This document shows, piece after piece, positions 1 to 11,399 of a DNA stretch of 64,000 bases (the first letter of the stretch is position 1; every line of letters starts with the position of its first letter). The notes beneath the pieces are model-generated. The model was not told where the DNA came from, searched no databases, and was given only the letters and a program-made list of their open reading frames with translations. Origin of the DNA: Dolomedes plantarius (lineage: Eukaryota > Arthropoda > Arachnida > Araneae > Dolomedidae). The stretch spans positions 4,879,308 to 4,943,307 of the forward strand of contig OU015495.1 in the NCBI GenBank assembly GCA_907164885.2, written 5' to 3'. The translations under genes and the position numbers were made by a program.

Positions 1-810
1 GTGTAATGTCTTATATTCATATGTACACCGGACTGGGGTGTAATGTTGTCATCCCCCAGGGACATTAGCCACACACAGAATCTTTAAAGGAATACTTTTG
101 AATATAAAAAAGGCTTTAACAAAACAGGATGGCTAAGTTCTTTGAATGAAATAAGTGAATTTTCCTAAAGATTGAAAATTAAGTCACTTTTTTAAGCATC
201 AAGAGAGGGGAAGTGGCTTGTTTTTAGTATTCAACTCATTTTGTGTAACTTCTCTTTAGTGCTGCCATACTTTGTGAATTCTTTTGATAATATTCTTGTG
301 ATTCCTAATCTGTTATTCACAAGGTCCAAAGGTGACAGGTGTCACCGTAATATATTTATTAGTTATAATATTAGTGGTAGTACGAGTAATTAGAGAGTGA
401 TGCTCATATGTATAGATCCAAATCAATTTATTAAACCGATCATAAAACATATACAAACAACATTATTCATTGAAGATTTCCGAATTTCTATTTCATTAAC
501 ACCATATATCTATATATACATTTTAAATTATCTTTCTTACTATATCTTATCAATACATTAATTCTGATTATTTATCTAACCTTCATTCTCATCAATATCA
601 ACTACTAACATTTTTATCTACTCCCTAACATTGTTAGGTTATCCTACATTCTTAATTGCTATACATAAACACATTACAAAATTATTGCAAGATACTACTT
701 CAATTAATATGGATATACACAAGCACTATTTTATGATAGATATTCTATGCATAAATGTAAAGATTTCACCTAATCTGCCCTATCTAATTAACTGCGCTCT
801 CTAGTAGGCA
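1..810. other. AT-rich sequence, no gene seen
   Basis: No open frame or recognisable repeat structure is supported. The stretch from about 410 to 800 is very AT-rich with TATA-like runs. Confidence 0.5.
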
Positions 811-1960
811 TTGGGCATTGCTAGGATAAGTCAAAATACTCTCCTACCTTTTCTGACGACACATCGACATCACAAGCCTTGCTGGGAGAAACATAGGGCT
901 CTTTCAGGCAGCGGGCGATCGGGTCCGGGGGAACGGCGGTCACTATCTGTTGCGGCGGCCTCAAGGCGCACGTCTCCGAGAATACACTCGCGTCGGGGGA
1001 GCGTTCGTCAATCCGAAGGTCCGTACCTCATCAAAAGCATGGCTGGGGGGTCATCGGGCTCTCTGGTCCAGGGTAACGGCTGCGATCATCAGAATGCGGC
1101 GGACTCAGGGTGCTCTTCTCCGCATCTAAGCATTTGTTTCGGGGGCGCGTTGGTCCAGGGGAACGGCTGCTCCTCTCTCGCTAAATGACAGGCTAGTCGG
1201 TCGGCCTCTCCGGTATTGGGCTCTGCATTTATCTTATATCGGTTTGCTTTTTCGGGTACCGAGGACTTGGCTTGTCTCTCCGGTATTAAGTTAGCAGCCC
1301 GTCATCTCCTTCTCTCTTCCTTCGCCGTCTACAGGGTTTTATGTGTTCTTAGTGAAAAATCTCAAATCATTCTGCCCTCTCTAAAAACTTTTTCTCTCGA
1401 GCTCAACTTCCATCATTATTTATTCAGGCCCTCATTGGTGGCCACCTTCTGTCCTATGGGTCGATCCGGGACCCCTTCATTGGCCGATCACCCATTTTAT
1501 ATTCCTATTTTCTCCAATCAATATTGACGGGGGCGTTCGCCCTTGCACCTGTCTGGGGTTTCTTACATTTTTAACTTCCCACGCTCTCGCCTGGGCCTCC
1601 TGTGGTTTTTCTAACGCCGGTCAACCTCGTAAATTGCCTTACCCCTTTTCTTCTCCTAACTGTGACTCCGTTTTCAGATTTTCCTCAGCTCATTATCACC
1701 AGCTGGGCCCTTCGTTAAACGCAGCTGTTGACCGTTTTCTCATTTCAATTGCCCCCTCTCAACTTGTTATCTCTCCTTGCCATTCGCATACGCAGTACAT
1801 TATCCCGCTGTTCAAGGCATCTCTTTTGTCTGATTCTTCGAATTACATTCTCTATCGCCCCTTTTCTGAACACATGTCGTGTCTCCACGACAACAGGTAA
1901 AAGAAAAAAGAAGATGTTGACTCTAACCGAGACAAAACATGCAGAGGTCAGTTGCTCCTG
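811..1960. other. GC-richer unclassified block
   Basis: This block is clearly richer in G+C and CpG than its surroundings. It has an imperfect 20-bp direct repeat (TGGTCCAGGG[T/G]AACGGCTGC at 1064-1083 and 1151-1170) and a second short repeat, CTCTCCGGTATT, at 1206-1217 and 1276-1287. Open frames of 88-125 codons cross it but resemble no known protein. Positions 1678-1896 look like an internal exon (see findings). It may be a host 5' region or the remains of an LTR; the sequence does not decide. Confidence 0.35.
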
Positions 1961-2003
1961 AGTATAAAATGTGGGTTCAGTCTTTTCATATGGTCTTCGT
2001 CTA

Positions 2004-2393
2004 CAGGGTGATTCACTCGAGATTTTTTCCCAGAAAAACAACATAATTTTGAAAGTAGAAAATATTTCAAGATAAAATTTGGATTTAAAGTACCTTTCCT
2101 CCTCACAATCATATCGATATCACAGAAGCAGCAGTAATTCCAGATTTATTCAGCAGTTGAAAAACAGCATCACGCAGGAATCTGAAGCAATAAATACCAA
2201 ATAAATGCTGAATCGTACATTTGACAATATGTAGCGATGAGATGATCTCTGTTTGGATGCCAGTGTCCGAAATTTTCAGGATCTCCTGTGATAACGATGT
2301 GATTGGGAAAAGGTAAGGCCTCTTGTATTCAAATTTCAGCTTCATAAAAATCATGGCCCGTTTTTTGGATTAAGTCCCGACTGAATCACCCAA
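2004..2393. mobile_element. Mariner-like MITE, about 390 bp
   Basis: The left end CAGGGTGATTCACTCGAGA follows TA at 2002-2003. The right end, reverse-complemented, reads GGGTGATTCAGTCGGGA and is followed at once by AATAG. The inverted ends match at most positions, and the CAGGGTG start after TA is typical of the IS630/mariner group. The right terminal few bases are mutated, so its boundary is approximate. The 81-codon minus-strand frame inside (2109-2354) is not a recognisable transposase. Confidence 0.5.
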
Positions 2394-2832
2394 TAGAATT
2401 GATCTGAAGTTATAACATTAACTTACTGATTATAAATGCAGTTATTTAGATTTAAAATCAAGTTGCGTTTAATTAACCTTTTTACTTTCTTATTCAGGCT
2501 CCATTTTTTCTGTTTATCTCTAGAGCCTGAAATGCGTGCATAGTATTTAGGAATATCAGAGTTCTAGCACTTGGTAAAAAAGGCTTTTTTAATGTCTTCT
2601 CAGTGTCATAACTACTGTTTGATAATGCTGAAGATAAAATGTTTTCTAAAGCCGTTCAATACTGTTTAACGAGGATATTGTTCTACAATTCCCTATGGAG
2701 TTGTAATAGGTAGGCAACACTGGATTTTCCTCGGAGGACGTCTGAATAATTTCGGAGAAATTATTCAGATATGATGCATCATGATGGATTTCATATTCGC
2801 AAACATTAATATAAAATGTATCATGATATTAC
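2394..2832. other. No feature recognised
   Basis: AT-rich single-copy-looking sequence between two DNA transposons. Confidence 0.4.
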
Positions 2833-2836
2833 TTAA

Positions 2837-3846
2837 CCCGCGAGAACTCGCACCGGGTATGACATACCCAATCCCTTTTCATTCAATGTTTTTGTTATCT
2901 TCTTCTGATCGGATTAGGCCGAAATTCCGTGTAGCTGTATTCAAGGTCACATTCTTTCAGCGGGGTAAAAACTAGTTCTGCTCTAAAAATAGATTTTGAG
3001 AAAAATATTTTGGGGGGTATGTCATACCCGTGCGAGTCCTCGCGTCAGTCAGATCTTTCCTATTTTTCTGTTAGTTTAGTGTATCATGGCGCACTTTTTT
3101 AATTCCAACGAGGAAATGAAACAATTGCGACACCTTTTAGAGACTGTTTCTAGTGATTATGAACCTTTATCCGAAGATAATGATGCCTCTGAGGATTGAG
3201 AATACTGTAGGAATCACGATTCTTCTACTGAAATTGAGACAGAAATCGAAGATAAAAGTTCACTGTCAACAGCCGAATTTTATATTGGTAAAGATACAAT
3301 TACAAAATGGCTGAAGAAAAAATTACGGTAAAATGTAAGGAAGCATTCAAGGAACGTAATTAGCAAGCTTCCAGGTAATACACATTATTCAAGATATGTC
3401 GCTTCTCCCGTAGATACATGGAATGTTCTCTTCGACAGCAACATGCTAAATATGATGGTGCCTCAAACAAAAACGACTTATTCAAGCACTTCAATGGAAC
3501 TGGAAATCACTAATAGTGCACCGCCTGCAAAAAAACTCTAGTCAAAATATAAACGATGCTAAATTTGCCCAAGTAATAAAGACAGAAAAACTAAGTTTAT
3601 GTGCCAAAAATGTGAGAAATGTCTCTGTGTTGAACATCAGTATATAGTTTGTAAAAATTGTCTATAAAAAATGTAAGTATTATTAAAATTCACTAAAAAT
3701 GTTTAATTTATTATTTTATGTTCTTTAGTTACGTAAGGTTTGCATATAAACAATATTAATTGATATTTAAATAGCAGAAATGAACTCGGGTATTAGATAC
3801 TCGGCGCGAGTTCTCGTGTTCGAAATTGGGTGCGAGGGCTCGCGGG
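2837..3846 (+). mobile_element. piggyBac-type transposon, internally deleted
   Basis: The element is bounded by TTAA at 2833-2836 and 3847-3850, the piggyBac target duplication. Its ends are inverted repeats: left CCCGCGAGAACTCGCACC, right (reversed) CCCGCGAGCCCTCGCACC. The left end continues into a palindrome GGGTATGACATACCC, and an inverted copy of palindrome plus TIR-like sequence recurs at about 3015-3046, so subterminal repeats are preserved. The inside carries a plus-strand transposase relic that keeps only the N-terminal region and the C-terminal cysteine-rich domain. At 1.0 kb the element is far shorter than a full piggyBac element of 2-3 kb, so it could move only with a transposase supplied in trans. 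Confidence 0.85.
3086..3667 (+). pseudogene. piggyBac transposase relic lacking the catalytic core
   Basis: Reading from the ATG at 3086 gives an acidic N-terminus, then a segment like the piggyBac region before the catalytic domain (YIGKDTITKW, later ISKLPG and SPVDTWNVLF). It jumps directly to a C-terminal cysteine-rich zinc finger (CPSNKDRKTKFMCQKCEKC, then CVEHQYIVCKNC). The central RNase-H-like DDD domain, several hundred residues in a full protein, is absent. The frame is kept throughout but carries four internal stops: TGA early, TAA after the GKD motif region, TAG, and TAA just before CPSNKD. Family assignment rests on both conserved ends plus the TTAA-flanked termini. Confidence 0.8.
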
Positions 3847-4084
3847 TTAAAGATCACGTAAATACAATTTGAGAACATATATTCGGTCTATTGACTCATT
3901 TTCCTAATAATAATTTTTGTAGTTTCAAAAGCATTAAAGTCATATCTTAATAAAATCTGTAATGAAAGCAATAAATTGGGCCATTGGGGGCAACACGGGG
4001 CTTGAATGAAAGTCACGTGCGATAAGCCCGACATTTTTTTTCCAATGCCAGAGGCACTTGTTTCTACGACATTGGCCCATCAGT

Positions 4085-4140
4085 ACAGTGATGACTTGTT
4101 GTCCACTTTATTATGGGTGCACCATTAAGGTTAGCCACCA
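4085..4140 (-). repeat. SINE tail fragment
   Basis: TTGTCCACTTTATTATGGG at about 4099-4117 closely matches the stretch at about 60810-60828 (CTGTCCATTTTATTATGGGG), which belongs to a tRNA-derived SINE in the same orientation. Only the tail is recognisable. Confidence 0.35.
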
Positions 4141-5060
4141 TTGTCGAGTTGCTACATCCAGTTTTTAGTTGGTTGGGCTCGTATCGTAAATTTATTTTTG
4201 TTAGTACAATTTTATTTATTTTTCTTAGAAATTATTTGGGTGCGTTGTGTTTTTATTATTTACTTTGCTGAATACAACCCAAAGCCCTGGATGTCGAATT
4301 TAGCAACCGAACAAAAACCAATAAACTATTCTCAATTTTAGGTCATGTAATTTAACTCTATGGGGATTGCTTCTCGGCTGTGGCACGGGAGCTGGGTCTC
4401 TTGGTCTCTGCTGCAATTTGAGTGCGGACCTCTCTATTTTACTTGGTCAACGCAATTCGTTCTCTGTAAGCTTATCGTATATGAAATCTGGGGAGCTCTT
4501 CTCTCTACCCACGCAGTAGCCGTAACAGGTTTAGGTGGAACCCTCAAGTCCACTTAAAGTATAACCTTTTAAGTCGTGCTGGAGATGGGGACCTACAGCT
4601 TACTCGATCAAGACTATCTCTCTCTCTCTTTCTCTCTTCCAATCTCCTTCTATATATTTTATTTTAATCCCCTTTCACACTTATGGCTCTACCTCCTCAT
4701 AAAACTTCAATCAGCCAATCCGGACACCGTAAACTTTTCATTCGCTATTCTCCCTTCACACTTTCTCATTGGCTTCTGAACTTAAAAACCTCACGCCCTC
4801 ACTGCATGCCCTTTTTAGACCACCCAAGATTTGCACGTGGCGATGGGGATCTCTGTGTACCATAAATTCAACATAAAAGACCTTTGTAACATGATGTCAC
4901 TTTTTGGCTCCGTCATCTAATCCGTGTCTCCATTTCAGATCTTCCCATCTTCAAATCTCATAAAGCTGTCTCGCACGGGCTACGTCCTAAATAACTCTAT
5001 TCAATAATTACTGTCGGCGTTAAGTTTGATTCCGACCTTTTATCACCAACATGTAATAAA
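4141..5060. other. Pyrimidine-rich, possibly LTR-derived sequence
   Basis: No coding gene is supported; open frames of 60-67 codons resemble nothing. CCAAT/ATTGG motifs, a long TCTC tract at about 4617-4650 and AATAAA-like signals near the end give it the look of an old LTR, but no matching ends were found. Confidence 0.25.
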
Positions 5061-5074
5061 GCTATCTTTTTATT

Positions 5075-5230
5075 TAAAAGCGCTTTACAACAACCATTGC
5101 TTCCTATGAGGGGTCAACGCGGAAATGACCAAGCCTTACTCGGGATTTCAACCCGATTCCCCTTGCGAGCACCTAAGTCCACTGCTTGGAAGCTCACGAC
5201 GCTAACCACAATACTATGTTGGCGGCGGCC
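5075..5230 (-). repeat. tRNA-derived SINE copy
   Basis: On the minus strand the sequence has a tRNA-like head (GTGGTTAGCGTCGTGAG) and a B-box-like GGTTGAAATCCC. It then runs into a stretch ending GACCCCTCATAGGAAGC, matching GTCCCTTCATAGGAGG of the SINE at 60770-60990. The acceptor and anticodon structure is not intact, so it is not a functional tRNA. Confidence 0.55.
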
Positions 5231-5303
5231 CGACATTAAATCCGGTTATATTCTACAGATTCTTACACAACTAAAATGGCTTTTTGATGAAGACATTAAT
5301 AGT

Positions 5304-6338
5304 GCCGTTTACATGTGCCAAAAACCCGGGTAAAAGCAGGGTCGTTTCTTACTTTTTCCCTACGATAGGGAAAAATGCAGGGTGGATTTTCGACCCTGCT
5401 TCGACCCAGGATAAAACCCGCTAATTACCCATGATGCATTTCGAAGCTGGGAGCTAAGTAACATGGCGGGTTTGAACTTGTGTGAATCCATGAAAATGCA
5501 GCTAAATGATCGATGGAAGGATCTGGAACCCCTTAACGATCGCATAATTTTCAAGAAAACAGTAGAAAAGTGCCTATTTTCTTCCGGAGGATTTCATTTA
5601 TTTCTGCCCATCTAGTTTAAAAAAAACCCATCACCAATTACATTATAAATAGAATGGTACTGCCATCTGGTATGTAAAATAAGAAATAAAATTTCATTTC
5701 AATAAAATTTCAATAACATTTTCATTTAAAGTGTTATGGTAAAATTAATAAATTTAATGAGTATAATCAATAATTAAACGTAACATTAAAATTTATTTAT
5801 AAATTAATTATTTTAGAATTCACAGATAAAAATTTATTTATATCTATTTATGATTTTTTTATTTATACATGACTAAAAATTACTGAAACAAAATTGAAAT
5901 CAAAATTACATTTTGATTTTATAAAAGGGTTTATTAAAACAATAAGTATCTTACAATTAATCTTATAATTTAAAAAAATGCACCTATCGATTGGAAAATT
6001 TTCTTTCCAGTCTTTATTACTTCAGGAATTTAAAACAATTTCTTCCCACCAAACAGAGCTTCGTAATTTTGCCCACATTCTTTGTTGTGGAAAAACTAAA
6101 TTTAGCGATGAAGACATAGATCGTACGATTATATCTAATATCCGCATCAATCTTCTAGTTCTTATATTCCTTTTTTCCTATCTATTTCCTATCTATACAC
6201 CGAATCATGTGACGGCCTTTACTTCCGGTAAGACGGGTAAAAGCAGGGTGAAAATGTGGTACCATGTAAACGGACTTCGAAGGTTTTCCCTATTAGCGGG
6301 TAAATCCCGGGTATTATTGTTGTCCATGTAAACGCAGC
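5304..6338. mobile_element. Putative non-autonomous foldback element
   Basis: Left end GCCGTTTACATG, followed by an ACCCGGGTA stretch, recurs in inverted form at the right end (CCCGGGTATTATT, then CATGTAAACGC). The motif GGGTAAAAGCAGGG occurs in direct orientation at about 5329 and 6236, so terminal blocks were also copied directly. The interior is AT-rich without a transposase. No clear target duplication was found, so the superfamily is open and boundaries are approximate. Confidence 0.4.
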
Positions 6339-6340
6339 TT

Positions 6341-8610
6341 ATCTGGTTTTACTCAGCAAAGGGATTTTTTACCTCATTTTATCGCTCTCCTACCTATCTA
6401 TTTACCTAATGCATTTTAAGTCACTTCATTTGAAAGTTAATTTCAGTGCAATCCAAGAAAACGTTATTACCCATAATTTAACAATTAATTTTGCAATGAA
6501 TTGATAGAATAGTCATTATCCCTATTGTTATCTCAGATCCTACGAAATTAATGCACTAATGATTAGTGTAGACAGTAGTAGTTTAGAATTAAATCTCATT
6601 TACATGTGATTTTACTACCTTAACGTACGACCCTGGGAGTGCTCGGTCCAAATTGTCGTGGCACCAAGGGAGATATGTTGACACACCTATATGGTGCTCT
6701 CAGATAAAAAAAAGCCAACAAATCTTCGGTATATGTGCGAATGTCTTCCTTAACAAGTGGCCCGTATTAGCAAAGAAACAACATTACCTTAACGTGTTGT
6801 TGAATGATTTGGTGAGAAGTTCAGAAATGCGCCGTACTGTCTTCTTTGTACCTTTTTGTGGATGTCAGTTGAACTTCTTTTTCATTAAATTAACCTGGAA
6901 ACAAATCTAAAGCAATTGTCATGAAAAGTCTAAGCTTAACATCGGCCCACCGTGAAGGCATCCAACAAGTTTATGATAACTTGGTCATCGCGATGGAGCA
7001 CATCCCTCGCTCCGACCCTTGGCTACTTAACTAGAAGGTGTTCTGATTAGTGTCTCTCTGGCACGTTGATATTAGCCACCAACCCAGGCCTTGGTCCAGG
7101 ACCTGGTAGTCGTCTGCAAGTATATCGAGTTGCCCCATACAGCCAATCCCTTACAATCCCTAGCAATAAACATTACAACATAAAATTGAGCCATACTCGC
7201 TTTTAACACAAATCTTTATTCAAAAATAATACAATTCACTTAAATACAATGGGATTACATCTAGAAATTAATACATATAATATGACAAGTAGTGTGCGAG
7301 CCTTAAATAGTTATACAGAGAAGAAATACATTTGACAAGCTTTATGCTGATTGGACGTGAATGTCCATCAGCTCTTTAACGATTTTATTCACTACTCTGC
7401 TGTAGTAGTGATCGTTAAAGAATTTGTGTTTAGTCCAATTTCCGGCGTCCCTTGGCAGGTCAATTGTCATGAACAATTTGATTCTCACCTACATAAAACA
7501 TTAATCATCTATACCAGTACCCGCCTACGGACATTTAAGAATACCAAGATAAGATGCCCCGCAATCCTTCAACTTTTTGCTCGTGATAAAAATAATTTTG
7601 TGGACGTTCGCAATGCACTTAAAATATACATCAGGTTATAAATAATTATTTTAAAGTACATTATTGGAAATACCTGAATAAAAAAATTTCAACTATTCTT
7701 TAAAAATACATATAGTTAATTTCAAGAACGAAAAGAAAACTTTATATTCTTAAACATTCTTAAAAAATCTTTTTAACTAGAGATCAAGAAAAAAATGAAG
7801 TACATGCGTTCAAAGGAGCATCACCAGCCCCCCTTCCCCCACCAAAGAAAAAAATCTTCCTGAATCTGAATTTAATATCAGATAACTAAAAAAGAAATGA
7901 ATAGTAGCACATGCAATTTCCTTTGTTGTTTTTCGTCACATATCACTTTATTAACTAACCATAAAATAATTCAAATAATCACTGATTGCAAACGTTGAAT
8001 ATAAATAACTTTTTTCGGCAAGACACAAATGTCAAGCATTTCTCATAAATAACGAAAAAAAAACTTTCTGCGTCATGAATATATTAATTTTAAACGATTA
8101 TTTTTTGGGGAATTTTTTAATGCATTAAAGCATTACAAATTTGTTTGCCGAAGAAGGCTTCTAAAAATTATGGATAACTGTTTCATGTGCATAAGAAAGA
8201 AAGCAAAAGAAATTTAAAAGACAATAAACTACAAATACGTTTTTATTTCATCAAAGGTAAATACCATTAGAGCTTTTTCAAAACTGGGCACTCCGCAATC
8301 AAGTGTACAAATACTTTAAAATATTATTAAAGATAAACAAAAATAACAGTATAAAAATATTGAGTGTTTCTTTTCTGAAAAGGCAAAAGTAAACCTCGAT
8401 TACTTTGTTAAATGAATTTCCTTCATTTCTTTTTGAACAAAAATTTAAAAATAATTATTTTGTTACTGCTCTCAAGGTGAAAATGTAATTATTTCTTTTC
8501 TTGCAAAATAACTTGTTTCCCTTTTTACAGAAATAATGAACAATAAAGCAAATGTTTACATTCTATTTATTTTCAGATAAAAATGGTTAGTAGAGCCGTA
8601 ATTTTTTAGC
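6341..8610. other. Mostly featureless AT-rich sequence with a SINE fragment
   Basis: At about 6631-6672, GTGCTCGGTCCAAATTGTCG resembles the body of the SINE at 63660-63960 (CTGCTCGGTCTAAATTGTGA). A more GC-rich stretch at about 6945-7130 may be another SINE piece but has no A or B box. The 96-codon frame at 7351-7641 has no recognisable domain. From 7650 the DNA is AT-rich with no feature. Confidence 0.35.
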
Positions 8611-8733
8611 CGATTGTTTTTGATGAAATGTTTAATATTTTCAAGCATTTAATTTAAGTACAAAATACAATTTGTCCAAGTAGTATGATGAAATATTCCC
8701 CATACATAAACGATTAGGGGTTTAAAGCTTTTC
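8611..8733 (+). repeat. 123-bp direct repeat, copy 1
   Basis: Begins CCGATTGTTTTTGATGAAAT and ends GGGGTTTAAAGCTTTTC. It matches 9798-9921 with only a few differences (for example CAAGCAT versus GAACAT, CCCCATACAT versus CATGATACAT). The copies are about 1.19 kb apart in the same orientation; the family is unknown. Confidence 0.75.
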
Positions 8734-8923
8734 GAAGAAAATGTTTTATATCGTTATGACTTAAATGAATATTTTTAAAAAGGTTGAAGATTTTAATATA
8801 AAATAAATTCTTTTGTGATAAATTCAGACCTGCTTTGAATATTAAGAAGTTATGTATGGTGGGACAATAAATGATTAATTTTGGTTACATTGAATTGGTT
8901 GGTTTCTTATGTACCGCATATAT

Positions 8924-9496
8924 CAGTGGTGGGCAAAATTTTGATCACTAAAGACGACCTGTAATTTAAATTATAGGCGGTGGTCTACCAACATCGTATG
9001 TGTTGAATGATCATAACAAAATTAGTAATTTAAAGCCAAAAATTAGTTTAAATTTAACATAATCATAGATATTACTAATATTCAATATCAAGTTATTTTA
9101 ATAAGACAAAAAAGTTTTCTTCTTACAAACTAATTAGTTTATAAATAAAACATGTTCTTTTATTTTCTTATTATTAATGCGAACAATGTTATTGTAAATT
9201 AATTTTAACTATTATTTTTATTTCGTATCAGAGGACGCTCTGTAAACATGAAATTGCATATTTTCGGGAAGCTTTTCATGCTGTGGTTCATATGTACTTA
9301 TAGCTATTCGTACACATGCTGCCAAATGGTCATCTGTCAAACGGGAGCAATGTTTTGACGACACGTCGTCTCTGTCGGACGGTTTGTCTCGCATATGAGA
9401 CGAGGAACTGAGATGTTTACGTATCAGACAGGCGGTCGACTAGGAATAGTTACGCGGTCGACCAGTCAACCGCGGTCGCCGCTTTGGCCGCCCCTG
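8924..9496. mobile_element. hAT-type MITE, 573 bp
   Basis: The left end CAGTGGTGGGCAAAA is related to the reversed right end CAGGGGCGGCCAAAG, a hAT-like terminal pattern. The 8 bp outside are GCATATAT on the left (8916-8923) and GTATATAT on the right (9497-9504), one mismatch, the 8-bp target duplication expected of hAT. There is no transposase. The right half is unusually GC-rich for this window and includes repeated GCGGTCGAC/GGTCGAC words. Confidence 0.65.
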
Positions 9497-9797
9497 GTAT
9501 ATATAAACAAAACGCTATTTCAGGAAATTGCTGATATAACAATTTTTTGTAATGTATACACAAAAAGACAAAATAACCATAAACAATATACATGAAGAAA
9601 ATCGGCTATAAATTTAGAGAATCAGGCTATTGCTGTATAATCTTAAATCTATTATTTTGAGTAGAATATACATCAGTTCCTTCTTTTCTTCTTCCTTTCT
9701 TTCCTTCTTACCCTGTCTGAATAGTCAAGGAATGTGGGCGTTGCAGAATTCAGACTGGCTACAGGATATGTCTGCTTGACTTCTATCCTTCATCTCA

Positions 9798-9921
9798 CCG
9801 ATTGTTTTTGATGAAATGTTTAATATTTTCGAACATTTAATTTAAGTACAAAATACAATTTGCCCAAGTAGCATGGTGAAATATTCATGATACATAAACG
9901 ATTAGGGGTTTAAAGCTTTTC
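9798..9921 (+). repeat. 123-bp direct repeat, copy 2
   Basis: Second copy of the repeat at 8611-8733, same strand. The hAT MITE lies between the two copies. Confidence 0.75.
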
Positions 9922-11170
9922 TCTTCAAAATGATCTCCTCGTGTGGATGAGCACTTGAGTATGAAGCACATTTGTATATTCATCACACCTCTTTTGGTGC
10001 TTAGCACTATCTGATGGAACTCTCAGTGGACGGTACTGGAGGGCGACAGACATTATGGCTTATCTGCGACATTCCTAGAGGGGCTTTTAGACTGTATTTG
10101 GGTCATTTTACTCTTGCATCTTTCACAAATTCTTGATATTTTATGCTTTCTATCTTAGTAACTGCTATTTTATATTAGAGCTTTTATATATTCACTTGTT
10201 TGTATTTTTACTTTATCATTGTGTTTATCACACCGAAGGATCAGTGTTCAATGGCTTGCTGCATTTGAAATAAAAACATCAATTTTTTAAAACGTAGTTC
10301 TCATACGAAATGTAGGAACTTCCTATTTTTTTTCAATTTTAGCATACGCAAATTAATGAATCATCCCGGGGATCACTTGGATTATTAGGCACATGTTTAT
10401 ACAAATACAAATTCAAAATTTGTACATTGCTGTTTGCATTATAGCACTCTTATATTTCCATTTTTATTGGACCTTAAAATATACATTTCATGGCAAAAAT
10501 TTATCTTCTCATTTCAACATACCTTTGAGTGGTTTCATAATTATACATGGAAATACACATTTCTAACCTATCACTGTTTGGAAAAATTGTAAGCAAGCTA
10601 CTAATTGAAACTGTTAAAAAAATTTATTCAATTCTCTTTGGAAAAGACTACGAAATATACCTGGGATATCTCACCTTTAACAAAATTTACAATTATAATA
10701 TAAATGAATTATTCATTGCAACGAGTATTGTAAAGCAGGAGAAATTCCATTTTGGGAACAAATTGTATCATATGATTTTTAAATACACTGATTGCGAAGA
10801 TATTCTATTCACGTACTTGCAGTGTAAAAATATTTTGGACCAGTATTTACTCTATAATCCGATCTATTCAGTTTCAAATAGTAATACTTTTTAACACGCC
10901 ATCCGTTTCTTAACGTGTTTGACACTTCCTTAAAATATTTCGGGGAGAGTCAATAAATTATATTTTGGCTTCAAACATTAGCTTGAAATATCCTTTAAAA
11001 CAATTAATAAACAATTTCCAATATCTGCGATGCGTTGGAAATGTGTAGAAATGAATAGTAAAATTTGGGAAAATTTTACACTATTTTTGGAAAAGCACAA
11101 TGCGTATGAATTTGTGTCTACGAATTTGTTTTGACAAAATGTTGGCGGTAGGTCATAATTCTTGTGGACT
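9922..11170. other. No recognised gene; one unexplained open frame
   Basis: The frame at 10547-10894 (115 codons, plus strand) is rich in Ile, Asn, Tyr and Lys, as expected for translated AT-rich DNA. It has no signal peptide or known motif. It could be chance, and I do not call it a gene. The 87-codon minus-strand frame ending at 10978 is equally unsupported. Confidence 0.3.
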
Positions 11171-11206
11171 GCACATCGTGAAAGATCAATATCTTTCACG
11201 ATGTGC
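11171..11206. other. Perfect hairpin, 16-bp stem and 4-nt loop
   Basis: GCACATCGTGAAAGAT, loop CAAT, then the exact reverse complement. A perfect 16-bp stem with a short loop is not expected by chance in 64 kb. No adjacent element ends were identified. Confidence 0.7.
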
Positions 11207-11399
11207 ATATGTATTAGGTTTTTCAACAATTTAATTTGCATCTGTGCTTATGTCACAAACTCTTGCAATTTTCATCCTGAAGCATAGGGGTCAAATTTAT
11301 TTACGGTAATTAGGAACATGTACGTAGACAACAATTTTAAACAACGGCCGGGGAAAAATAGGAAAAAGAGGCCTTAAAGCCTTCTCAGCATATGAGTGA

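Noticed and set aside
10547..10894. 115-codon frame as a small gene
   Set aside because: Residue composition follows AT-rich DNA, and there is no motif, homologue or regulatory context visible.
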